Assembly: GCF_000237925.1 (NCBI RefSeq)
Contig: NC_031496.1
Location: forward strand, 28,947,510-29,011,509
Length of the DNA: 64,000 bases
Direction: 5' to 3'
From: Schistosoma mansoni
Lineage: Eukaryota > Platyhelminthes > Trematoda > Strigeidida > Schistosomatidae
Shown: in pieces, positions 12,101 to 25,000 of the stretch
Layout: every line of letters begins with the position of its first letter
Position numbering within the stretch: position 1 is the stretch's first letter
Made by a program: the position numbers and the translations under genes
The notes under the pieces: generated by a model
Told to the model about the DNA's origin: nothing
The model's database searches: none
Seen by the model: the letters and a program-made list of their open reading frames with translations, nothing else

Positions 12101-15100
12101 TAAGATACACTGAACATTCTGACTGAAGAAATATATATCAACATAACTGCTAGTTATTCGTTCTGTATGGCCTAGTGAAATCACATATAGTAGTACCATA
12201 CACTCATTTATGAAACATTTTCATAAATTCACAGGAATAATCACAAACGATCATTCAAAAAACTTTGGAATAGAGGCAAAATTTATTTGTATGTGTTTAT
12301 ATTTTCTAACTGATGATGTTAAAGACAGTAATTGTTTATCTTCTTTTGAAATAAATCCAACTTAAGCTGACTGCCTCAATATTTTCATTTAATCACAAGG
12401 CATTAGTAAAGTTGGAAAATACAAGAAAACACAAGCACTCGTAGATAAAGTTTATACTTTGTACATGATCGTGATTGTCTGAACTCAGGAGCTCAATGGA
12501 TGACGTTTTAGAGTTTAGAGTGAAAGTACTGGGTTTGAGTTTCAGTGTGAACATCAACATTGAGATCGAGGTACATAGAATTGACGAGTACTAAATAGGT
12601 GGACACACTCGTCCTGGATCCCAGCTTGTTACTAATAATGAAATTTATTTGAAAAAAAGTGACCGAATAGTATCGTTGCACTGAGTGGATAAATAATATG
12701 ACTTTGTCATGGATTATAACAATCGAATAGTGATTGACTTTAGATTTTTGATTGCATAATTTAACTACTGACTTACTCATGGTATGATATAATTTTAAAA
12801 GGGTTAATATATTCTAAAATCTCATAAAGTAAATTCCGGAAATATCACTTCTTAAGTATAAGTGGTTTCAGAAAATTAATATAGAAAAGAAATAACGAAA
12901 GGTATGATTCATTGAATAGAATAAAAAATAAGCACCAGTACTATTAAATAGTACTACTATTCACTAGAAATATCCTATCAGTGTACTGTTTAATTTGAAA
13001 ATGGACTATTTTCTTACTGTTATGTGGAAAAATGTGAACACAGCAATGATTTAGTGGAGAATTTGAAACAGTCCAATAAATGTTAAGAGGGAACAGGAAT
13101 ATCTCAATGTTAATGAGAGACATTCAATTCACTGAATGAAATACATATGTATATGAAAATGTGAACATACATAAACTATGCAAGTGTGTATTTCTGTGAG
13201 TACATTTTCATTAGTTAAGAATTTAGTGAAAAGGAATCGCCCAAACATACAAACAAACAAACAAAATAAGAAGAATGAGAATTCTGGTTGATATTAGCAA
13301 CTGCTACTTATAATGTAATTGTTCAAAACTAAACCACGTACAATAACAGAGTGAGGAAAATATAACACAATCAATATGAATTGAATTATACTCAACCACA
13401 CACACATGTGATATGGTCTATTATACGCCTAGCATATGATATACTTGTACATATCTATGATTGACATCAGATAATAACGCTTTTCCAGGTACTATTTATT
13501 ATTAAAGTAACTAAGTTAGATACAGAAAGCATTATTTTTTATCCTATTTTATAAAATAATACGAATCATGACTACTCAAACTGCAACATACAAAATGTCG
13601 ATTGATTAATTAGATTAGTGAACCGACAACAACGGTAGTACCAGAATCATTAGAAAAAACATAGATTCGGGCATCTAGTATCCGTCTTTAGTACATATCA
13701 CATGATTTCTATCATTACTCAGTAAACGAATAAATAAAATTTAGTGCTGAGAACTGTAGTAGTCACAGTGAAAAAAAATATTTGTAGTGTATCCGAATAA
13801 ATGGTTAGTTCGATCTTAGTTAGGAAGTCCATTTATTTGGAATTATCAACTTAACTCTTGATAGGAATACTTATAAATGTGAAAGGTTTTCAAGCTCAAG
13901 AAAAAAAATATTTTGAATAAAGATCTATGCAACTAAGAAATCATAATGAAGAAAAATGAAGGAAATACAAAAAAAGGATTGCCAAGCTCCCTTTTCTACA
14001 ACTCATTTTGTACTGTTTATTTGGATCTTCCCACTGATGTTTAGGATTGCAATTGATCAGCTTCTTATTGGCATATGTGCATCCTGTGAGGATTGACTCG
14101 ATATTGCAAAGATGGGTGGTGGCTAGCAGTGGAATCCAGGACGTACGTTTATTTTCTACCCGAGACTCATTAGCTGGATGTACCTGCATTCCAGAGTTGA
14201 TGTTCACTCCTAGACTTGAACTCAGTACCGTTCATTTCGAACGCCACCACGTTATCTACTTAGCTACTGAGTCCTGACAGCTATATATATTCAACTGACG
14301 AGTCTAAAAATAGGACAAAACGCGCGTCCAGGATTACACTGGTAGCCACTATCCATCTTTGCTTATGATGCCTTTCTACAATATTTATAAGTGATTAATA
14401 TTTCAAGGTACTATTTTCAGAGTTTTCATCTTAATCGAAACAAATTAGTTTAATTTTTTTATCACTTATAATAAAAGTGAATAAATAACAATAAATTTAA
14501 ATGATTACTTACCAAGTAAATGCCTCATTAATCGACTGTTTCCAATTCGTTTTAAATAGTAGAAATTATGTAAATTGTTGTATTTAGTAGTCAAAGATTT
14601 TCGTCCGCTGATAACTTTTCTGAGAATATTATTATTATTATTCACAATGTTTACATGCATACTGCATGATCTATCATTTACTTGACGACAATTTGAGATA
14701 AATGGCAAATCTATACTTTTCGATTTATTAATTCCTGTTACGAATGATTTCGCATTAGGTAACGACAAACATTTGTGTATTGTTTCATAATTTCTTAAAA
14801 GTAGAAAAAGAAGAAAGGATTTTAGTAGTCGAGCAATAAATAATAAGAAATATTACTCGAATTGCAATTTCATGACTAACTAATTGAAATTTCAAAGAGA
14901 AAATAGTATAAATGAAAATAATGTAGATTTCAAAAGTCGAGGATTGAATTATCAACATTATTACGATATGTATGCTTTCGAATAACTACTGCTTTCCATT
15001 AATCTATGGCTTGTGCAAAACAAATCAGGAATTTATAGTAGCTAAACCTATGAAATAAGAAAGATTTAGGAATTAAATGTGAAACTACTCATGAATCAAC

Positions 15101-15956
15101 TTCAGAAGCTAATATCAACAAATTTATTCATCGTACGATGTCTTAAACAAGTTAACCTATCATACTACATGTGAAGAGTATCTAGTAATTAATGGATGAA
15201 AATGTATATCTTAGTTAGAAAAAAGGACGAATGAACATTTGGAATTCCTGCTGTCAAATATCAGACATTTTGTAAGAATCTTCGTTTAAATTCGAAACCA
15301 ATATTTTCGCAATAATTGGGAGTCAGGTGTATATAATACATCAGAAACAAAGTTATATTTGTAAATATCTAGGCTATTAAAATTAAAAATAACTCCAACG
15401 TTTCACTTGACAGGTTTATTCGATCATTTTGAGTTTTAATGATTTCCCTGAAAATAATTGTATCAGATTGCCAGGAAAAATGTAGTTATTTTAATTACGA
15501 TCACTTATATTTCTATGTATATGTTTTCATTTTGAAACTAATATATTTGAATGAAAGAAGCTTATTCAATATCCTTGAAGATAGTATAGACAAAAAATTT
15601 TTGGGTAGGGAGACAATCCAACAAAAACTTATTTGGTCATATTTTGTTGGGGTAAACGCCTAAGTTTTTCTTTATACAAATCATTTTAAAGAATCAATAA
15701 TAGTTAATTAAATGAATTATCTAGGAAATAACATCATTGCAGTTCGTGGGAATATAGGGTGTGATAATGTGCATATAAAACAAGCGATACGTTAAAAAGT
15801 TGATTCTGATGGCATATATGCAATCAGTTTTTAGTGTTCTATGCTTTCATTTACATCACACTCCTCAAGTATTAACTGGCTCATATTTCGCGTTGTTTTT
15901 AAGCTGAAGCTTTTCTGCTTATATTGAAGAATTCTAGTGGTAACAATATCTTAATC

Positions 15957-15995
<39 letters not shown>

Positions 15996-18900
15996 ACAGA
16001 TAGATCAATTTAAGTAATTCCGTTTGATTACTAGGAGAGAAATATCATCCATTGTATCCCTAGCATGCATTTGCTGTCCATCACAGATTCTACTGACGGA
16101 AAATGTATTATTTCAGCCTACATTTAGTTAGTGTGAGAAACATAATGCGTATAATCTTTCAACTCATGCATGAATGAATAAACGTCTCACTTTTCTTTTC
16201 TCTTAGACGAACTGATAAGCTGAGTTTTAAGTGATGTACTTTTTTGTCCATGTTTTTCTGTGATAAGTTATTTAGGTGGTACATAAAAAAGGGTAAATTA
16301 ATCGCTTTTTATAGTTATGTATATATCAATAACTACTTTCTCATGATCAGTAGCATGACGAAAATTGAACCATACTAAAAAAACATCAAGGAAAATAACT
16401 ACTAACAATAAGCACCCGAATAATTGGATAAAATTTCAGCGAAATTCTTCTTCTGAGATATGGACTTCCGTCATTATCTCCTAAGTGTTCAACACTTATT
16501 CATATAGAAATGTTGAACTTATCTCTGCTGATGCATTGGATTGCTGTAATATATGTCAAAAATGTACTGCCTAAACAATTACTGAACTAGCAAACTTGAA
16601 ACAATCTAATATCACATGTTTGTTCTCTAAATCTTATATTACTATTTATATCAAATTGATCATGCCTGTAAACTGACGTGCATTCTGTAATTATTATTTT
16701 CACATTATATATTATCTAGCAGTAAATTCTGATGATATAAAAAACTATCAACGAGAAGTACAACACCATAGAATTGTGTAGATTCATATACGAACTTTGA
16801 ACTTCATTTATGTGAAAAACACTCTAGAAACTCAAGCAGGTGAAATGGACAAGAACCTGTAATTTAGCATCAAATTAATTAATCGTCTTGACAGTCCAAA
16901 GCGTTTCTTCAGAAATTACATTATAACAAAATATTCGAAGTAACTCATACAAGCTTACTGGACTTTATTCAAGTTACAGGATTCAGAAGAAAATTTCTTT
17001 CTTAATACACCTGCATCTTCATGACACGAAGTGGATCCCGCAGCATTTTTTGAATTTGACGATTGACTTCCATTATCCTGTATTGTAGCATCAATCAAAC
17101 CATTCCCTGTATTGTTCCATAAGAAATCTCCACTTTCAGTCATTTCCAGTCTGTAATTCCGTTTGATATCCTGTTGCTCCGATGAAGAGAATAAGTTCTT
17201 TCCATATTTGTTCATCTTACACTTATCTTCATTCTTAAAAAATAGATCACTTTGAGATGACAAACATTTAACACTTTCATCAATGTTTATCACTTCAGGA
17301 TATATTTTTAGTTCATCATTTAATAATGCATTATCCAACTTTCCGATAATCTCATTAAAATCATCCGGAAGTGAACGACTATTATCTTCTACGATAGAAA
17401 ACATTTAATAACAGAAATAATGATTTTGATTTTTTTTAAAAAATACGTGTATTCTATTCAATGATATTCTCAACTAATAATCAGTAGATATTCAACCAAT
17501 AATACATAAATTGAGTTAATTAATTTCACATATCCAATAAAAAATCACTGGTTGAGTAATGAGCAACCAATCCTCAATGAGATAAACAGATTAATCATTA
17601 TACTGTAATTCGATTGGTCAATTTCGAACATTTCAAATTATTTGGTTAGTAAAGATGAATAATGATAATAATCAACTCATTAAATAGTCTACAATGTTTA
17701 TCCTTTTAGTTATAAGCTTAAACCAACATTAAACATCATATAATGAATACATAACAGATTGTTAAATAAGAACAAAAATGAAAAATAAGAAAAAACGGAG
17801 AAAGAATTGATTTTAAAAGAAAAAAAGACTTATTTCACATTGAATTTGTATGTCACACCCTAGCGCCGACTATTACTACTCTAGTTATTGTAGTGTACAC
17901 AGATATGTGTACATACTTATGTATAATCATGTCGACTTTGTTACATGTTAATCGATTTTGTAACAGAGCAATATATGTGAACAATGTATATGCGTTTTTG
18001 TTTTTTTTTAGAAAGAAAAACTGAGAAGTGCATAAACTACTTAAAAATTCTAAAAGACAGACAAATGAGTAAGAAGAGACTAAAATCAAATTGTTGAACA
18101 TATTTATGGATAAATCAAAACAGAAGATAGAAAAAAACTGAAAACCAAATAAATTTATGTAAGCTATATACATAAAATAAAAGGTGAGAATAGCGAAAAA
18201 TTATTCAAATAATGAATGAAAAAGAGGTCTAAATCAGAAGTAAATTGTCTCGTTTATTTAATGATATAGAATGTCGTAAATGATATATAAATATATATAG
18301 TAATAACATAAAAGGGAAGTAAAAGACCATAATGAACTGAATGCTGGATAAAATGTTTAGTTGCTCAAGTTTCATTCTGACAGATGAACAATGAATGGAA
18401 GGGGTTTGATAGAAACTACGTAGATAAAACGTTTGCAACGTATTATCTATTTCTAAATGGTCAGATACAGAAGAGTTCGACAGATTTGAAAGTGTACTTT
18501 CTTAAGTAATCAATGTTGTTCAACGACGTATGGAGAAGTCAAAACACATGGATTACGATTCATTATCGAGATATTGTCTTTAACGACACACATAAAGCTA
18601 ATGAGGATTTTGAATCAGTATGTGAGAACTGTAAACCAATGGCCACTGGCATGTTTACGTGTTCAACTTTAAACCGAATTCTACAAGTAAATAAGAATGA
18701 TACCAGTGAACTTCTCGAATCAAAGTAAGTGAGGTGAGAGTATGAATCTGCTATCTGATGATTGGAATTTCATAGACTCACAATAGCTTGGAAACACTTT
18801 TGAAGATATTGGTAGGTAGCAAAACAGTAATGAAGGCTGGCTTCCCCAGTGAAATGAGAAAAATAGACTGGTCTTTACACAAAACCTTTTGTGTTCCAAC

Positions 18901-21238
18901 GAAAAAAAACATAAGAACAAACACCACTCTATAAATGGTATCTATATGAATTTAGGAAAGCAGGGATAAAGTAGATTGTCAAAAGAGGCCATTCGATCGA
19001 AGATATCGATTATACAATACTTGGCTGATTAAAAAAGTGTCTGACAGATACAACACGTGAAAAATACCAAGTTGTAAAAAATGATGTACAGAATCTATTC
19101 TGTTGGTTAGAAAAACTCAAGACTCTCGAAAGGGATAATGACGTAACTTTGAACAATCAAGTTTCATCATTTAAGAAGATCGAAACCATACTCGAACAGC
19201 AGTACAATAAGTTGACACACTTAATAAAGAAAAATCAGAAGTACAGAATAGGAGCTTGAAGCAAGTAAAACACTTTTGTAACAAAAAATGGTTCAATATA
19301 TTGAAAACAGATTACCAATGTACACAGGTTCATTAAAAAAACTTTTCGTGATATTTCTGTTTTTCAGATGTTACAGTTTAACAATCAATCATTCTAGGTT
19401 ATCTACTCTATAGTAATCTTCGCTAAATATGTTTTTTGTTAGGATTCATATTTTGCATCGTATAAGTTCTTAAAACATTGATTAATAGCCAATCAAGTGT
19501 CCAAATATGGAACAAAATTAACGACGTTTCATGTATAATTTGAAACGTTTAACAGTCGAATGTTTGAACACGTAGATAGGTGAAATAAATTCACCCCAAA
19601 TTTCTTGGTACAAATGTTTTCTGATTATTTGAACCCTTAATGTATTATCCATTTTTTATCAGTTATAAAACAAAAGTTGTGCAACAATCTGATAAGCCTG
19701 TTAACTGAACTTTTGACCCGATTTCATAGCAGCATTTACTAACCTTAGGTTCAATGTATACGGCAACTTGAGAAAAAGAGCGAAGGCGCGAAATGCAAAA
19801 ATAACGCGTTACTCTAAGGTATGATGTGTACAGATAAATGAGGGTATTTAAAGAGTTACACACTACTTTGAACTTCTGGAAGTTCCCGGAACTGTACTGA
19901 ATGTAGTAGCATCATAGGCAAGTACTCGATCAGAAAGGTGACACGTGACTCTTTACATTCTAGAAGTTTCTGAGGCGCTTCTATTTGTCGCTGATTGGAT
20001 AAAATGTTTTCAAACGTTTTTTAGGTCCCTAGAGAACTTTCGTAGGAATACTATGGAATATTCTCAACAGAATCAGTTACTTCAGACATAAATTATCATA
20101 CTACTTCTAAAAGCACGAGGATATTCAAAATAACTAGAGGATGTAGTCTCTGGAATTATACATGAGAAATGATCTATCCATCTGGACTAGTTTCCTCAAT
20201 TGAATTATGAAAACCAATGCCTAAAGTGACCCCTGAAAACAAATTTTTATGCAAGAAATATTTTTTCCCAATAAAAACCTAAATGAAAACAGTGAAAAAG
20301 GAATAAAACCATTAGTATTTTAAAAGGAACTCAATCCATTCTGACTTATCGTCAAACTCACTTCTAAGTCTCAGCTCATCTTTAACCACGAGGGTATCTG
20401 AACCAGTAATGGTATTATTGCATGAATAACTATAATATGATTTCAGTGGAGGACTTTGTTCCGATTCAAAACCACTTTCATGTCCGTTTTGATGTGAGAG
20501 ATGATGAATACCAATCTAGACTCAATAAAGATAAGAATAAAAAAATAGCTATATGTTGGCAAGTAAGCAAGTAAAAAATGACCTCAAACAGAAATTACTT
20601 GAGTGCCGTCAATAGAATTCAAGGTTTTACGGAAAGACATCGTTATTAGTTTAATTGATATGTTGATGTAAGCACTAATTACTCAGTAGTAGAAAGCTTG
20701 CTACATTTAGGCATACAACAAGCTATCACCAACGTCTTAGAAACTTATATTAGTTACACTGAGGTCTTCGATACTAGCCTATACTAATGTCAGTAGTATG
20801 TACAAAAACATGCACATAAAGTGATATATACCGGTAGAATCTGTTTTAAGATATTTAAGTCAACTTTTTTCAGCACAATAAATAAACCTTAACTGTATTA
20901 TGAAATGAAATAATTTAGATTCGAATGAGACTTTTATATTAAAATTTCAACTTGTACTGATTCGATTCGCAGATAATAGATTTTCATGGCACAACTTCAT
21001 CTAACATAAAACTTAGTTAAAGAAACTTTAACTCAGCTTTGTTAAGGCACTGGTGATCAAAGTATAAGGGTAAATAACATCATACTGGAAAAGTATGATT
21101 TACAAACCGATAGAACACTGTTTATATTATTTTCGCGAACTGTCACACTAAACACATTCAAGTGTATGGTTAAACCCATTGCTCAGGATATACAGTGTAT
21201 TGTAGAGTAGTATAAATTTATACAAAGTCTTGTCTTTA

Positions 21239-21280
<42 letters not shown>

Positions 21281-21961
21281 CAGGCACGTGTAACTGATTT
21301 ATTGCAAATCGTGTTTTAATAAATCTTTATCGAAACAAATGTGCATAGAGTTTTTGTTTAAATCGTAGATTCAGTAATTTTTTTACCAGATATTTTCTCA
21401 ATTATTAGATTCATATCATATAACCAGTGAATTAAAACAATTATCACCAATATGACTGTTTAAAGATTATTAACCCTTTTTATTCAGTTGTTTACAACCA
21501 AATGAGGTAGAAGAGTGGCAATTCAAATTTGAATCCAAGTGATTGAAAGTTTTAAAACTTCTAATCTCTAGCATATAATATTACTTAAGTGATTGACTGA
21601 CCTTAAATCAATATTAACAATCGTTGTATATTTTACCTTTTGTAAAGAACAAAGTACAAGAATTTATTATTATTTAATTAGTTCATGAGTAGGATTTTAT
21701 AAAGTGGGTGGTATATGGGTTAAACTGTATCTATCCACTGTCTGTTTCTAAACTATATTAAAATTTTAGACCAAGGTACAATAAATTTTAAAATATGAAC
21801 AATTAACGTTCTCTTTAAAGTACACAACTAGCTTTATTTGTTTTCAAAAAAATAAATAAACAAATAACCCGCCATTACAATGAATGTTATTCAACTGAAA
21901 AAAGTAATTAGCGCACTTTTTGGTGATTTCATTAATTTATTCAATTTGAATAGTTGGCAAA

Positions 21962-22001
<40 letters not shown>

Positions 22002-25000
22002 CGAGAAATCAAGTCTTTAATAAGAAATAATAGATCTACCAACATTTAGATGAACAGTTCAATAGAGAAAGATCTGACAGACACGAAACAGTTTCTGAAT
22101 CTTATCAGCAACAACAATCAGACAGTTATTTGTTAGCATTCAATTAGAGAAATACACAAATAAGATTCAGGAAAAAATAACAAAGATAAACTAACCTCTT
22201 TAGTATTAAATTCCGACAAGTAACTATTCCCATAGTTCTGATGTAAAACATCATGTCGTGTTTTGTTTGAGCATGCATCATGACAGATATCAGTAGTTAC
22301 ACGTTGGTTCACATCAGTTTTAATATTTTGATCAATATAAATTGATAATTCCAGTAAACGTAACCATAGAGTATGAAATTTTGCTTCTAATTCACAAACA
22401 CTTCTTGATAAATTATGCAAATTATTTTGAAATTGTATATCAGCCAATGTATTAAGTTCAACATGATCAACTAACTCTTTAATAGTTGATAACGTTTTTG
22501 AGTATTGTTCAATTTGCTTTAAACAAACCTATAATGTGAATGAAACATTTTAAAAAATCACAAAGAAGATTGCTAGTAATTAAAAAAAAAATAAGAGGAT
22601 ATCGCTGAATATGTTCAATTGTAATTCGCGACTAATTACAAACAAGGTAATCTATGGTGAAGATGAAGATGACTGTCTATGGACAAATATTATAATATGT
22701 AAATGACATTAGACATCGGATACTGATTTGTTTACTCAATAGTCACATGCTCATTATCAAGTAATGCGTTCAATTTATCATTCGACATTTAGAAACACAA
22801 CAAAACTGGGTTCCTTGTTGTGGAAAATGCTTCATAATTGATTAAAATTCGTTTAAACAAGAAAAACATTTTTCAAAAGGAATATAATATTTTGTACGAA
22901 GAATGTAATAGTTTAAATCATTTACGATACCATGTATCTGTTTAACCGACTAAAAATATGCGATAAAACAAATAACTAGAAAAACGAAATATATTTTTTC
23001 AAACGCTGTTGTAAATTTTTATAAAATTAAGTAGTCATTCGAATAATCGGTTTCGAATCCTACTTTTGTATTAGATCCTACTGATATTATTCAACAACAG
23101 TAGACAAAGTATGGTAAAACATGATTTTAACCTATACTCTAATAGTTATAAACTTATCGCCGTTTTACGTTATAATAGTTTACAAAATTATCAATGATAG
23201 GGTAGACATGCATGCATATTCCAGGAATACCCTTTGCATTATTTGTTGAGAAACTAACAATCTAATAAGTTATTCATAAAGTTTGGAATATATGAAGTTA
23301 ATCCTCCTTTATTTTTTAACCAAATACATTATTGCTCCAAAGTGACTGACTAAGCTCATTGGTGGATAATAGTAATTTCACATTTCAAAATACAATATTC
23401 CACTGAACACATTTACATAATACATTCTTTAGCATATAAAATATTTTATATATGGTTGAAATCATGAGTCAATTGAAGCTAGACCACCATGAAAAACCTG
23501 AGAGCCCTGAACGACCGTTTGATCCTATTGTGAGACTCCTCACCAGTGCGCATCCACTATCTCGTCTCGCGAGATTCGAACCCAGGACCTACCAGTCTCG
23601 TCCGCGAGCACTTAACCGAGAGACCACTGAGCCGGCATCCAACGGTGTTAATGTCTAACTTCAACCAACGCACGAAGTTGAGCAACCGTTCACCATTGTC
23701 TTCACTGAGTTGATATCTCCTAACAGACCTGGTTGAACTCCACTGGTTACTGCTTCTCACTAGAACTCCAGGAAATACCTCATGGAGCCAGTCACTAGTG
23801 AGTATATGATAAAATATTTGTTTGTTGTCTAGATTATCATGATTATTTTCGTTTTGTATAACTAAATACAAAAATGCATGATACTTAGTTACAACATATA
23901 TAGATGTTTTATATATAATTGTATTCACAGTAATAGTCTTATACAAATATTCCTGTTCTGTCAACATTCATTCACGGATCACTGAACCAATCATTAAACA
24001 GAAGTTAAATTTTGATTGATACCAGATTTTCTCTATTCATGGATATTAAGTTCCTGATTATAATTCAGCTACTCAGTTATTAATTTATTTATTTATTTAA
24101 AAATATTGAGTTAGGTATAAAAGTAAAATATTTAATTCATAAATTATATTTCACCTGATAATATTTAGCTGTAGAAAATTTCTGAACGTTGGATAATGAC
24201 ATTAAGAAAGTCATCCATGCTGAAGTATTTGGTAAATCTGTGAAAATAAAAAAAAAAATTATACAATAATAATTCAATGCGTAGCTCACATGCATAGCTC
24301 ACTTTTTTAAAGATTGCTGTATTATGATAAACGAAAATTGAATTATATCGCTCAAAAAGAAAAAAAAGTTTCAAGATAAATTTACAGCTTCAACTGAGGA
24401 ATAAAGTTACGACAATGAAGTTCAGTTTCAGATAGTTTTGAATACATTTAAAGTTTTTTATATATAATCTTGAACATTGTCTATATACAACTCAGTAATG
24501 AAACTGGTCCTTCTCTCACACTTGAGTATGTTTCATTGCACAGAGAAAATAATTTCCGGGAGTTTTTTTCTCAGCTTTCAAAAAAGGTAACATGTTATTT
24601 ACGACAAGATATATTCAGTCATTCATTCAAAAAATATTGAGATTGTAAGCTTATGATACTACAATAAACAAATCATGAAAAGCGTTAACATGATCAATGG
24701 TAGAAATTAATCGCCGAAGATAAATTCAGTAAATAAACTATTTGTTTCAAATAACACGATTGTATACAGATGGCATATACATTGCCTTCCTATATAAATC
24801 TTTCTCCAACATGGGTTTTAAATTCAGAACAGAGACAAAATATTTCGAAATAGTTGGAAACAATACTTTTGGTGATAACACATCAAGTTTATCTTCATTA
24901 GTGTGGAACATGAGTCTCGTGAAAAAAACTCAAGTGGTGTAACGTCTATAAAACTTATTTTGATTGAGATTTACTATATATATATATGCTTTCTGAAAAT

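Larger units (their letters stand above)
14040..14380. repeat. Inverted pair of family 1 hammerhead SINE halves
   Basis: The left half, read on the minus strand, carries a tRNA-like head and a hammerhead relic (14134-14179). The right half, on the plus strand, carries a second relic (14295-14340) and then the common 3' text GCCACTATCCATCTTTGCTTAT. Both halves share one tRNA-like segment (14190-14275). The same layout occurs at 32.2-32.9 kb. Confidence 0.7.
9289..14512 (-). other. Intron 10
   Basis: The intron is 5.2 kb. It holds the repeat at 9535-9700, a degenerate GAGT/GAAT-rich patch at 10195-10260, a decayed hammerhead SINE at 12490-12640 and an inverted hammerhead pair at 14040-14380. 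A further repeat-like stretch at about 11040-11170 (CTGGATTCAATCCTC) may be another tRNA-related relic. Nothing coding is seen. Confidence 0.5.
17389..20361 (-). other. Intron 8
   Basis: The intron is 3.0 kb. It contains a plus-strand decayed coding-like block at 18513-19260 and a GC-richer patch with heat-shock-element-like motifs at 19780-20000. The first 1 kb (17400-18500) is plain AT-rich sequence. Confidence 0.5.
20516..22195 (-). other. Intron 7
   Basis: The intron is 1.7 kb of AT-rich sequence with TA microsatellites at 21241-21277 and 21964-22000. Nothing else is seen. Confidence 0.55.

Noticed and set aside
14047-14277. Open frames on both strands near 14 kb
   Set aside because: They are read-throughs of the hammerhead SINE pair, not protein genes.
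18513-18728. Stand-alone small gene starting at 18513
   Set aside because: It has no own promoter or splice context and is followed by further decayed stretches, so a relic is more likely.
23452-23967. Plus and minus open frames around 23.5 kb
   Set aside because: Both lie over the family 2 SINE and share text with non-coding copies elsewhere.
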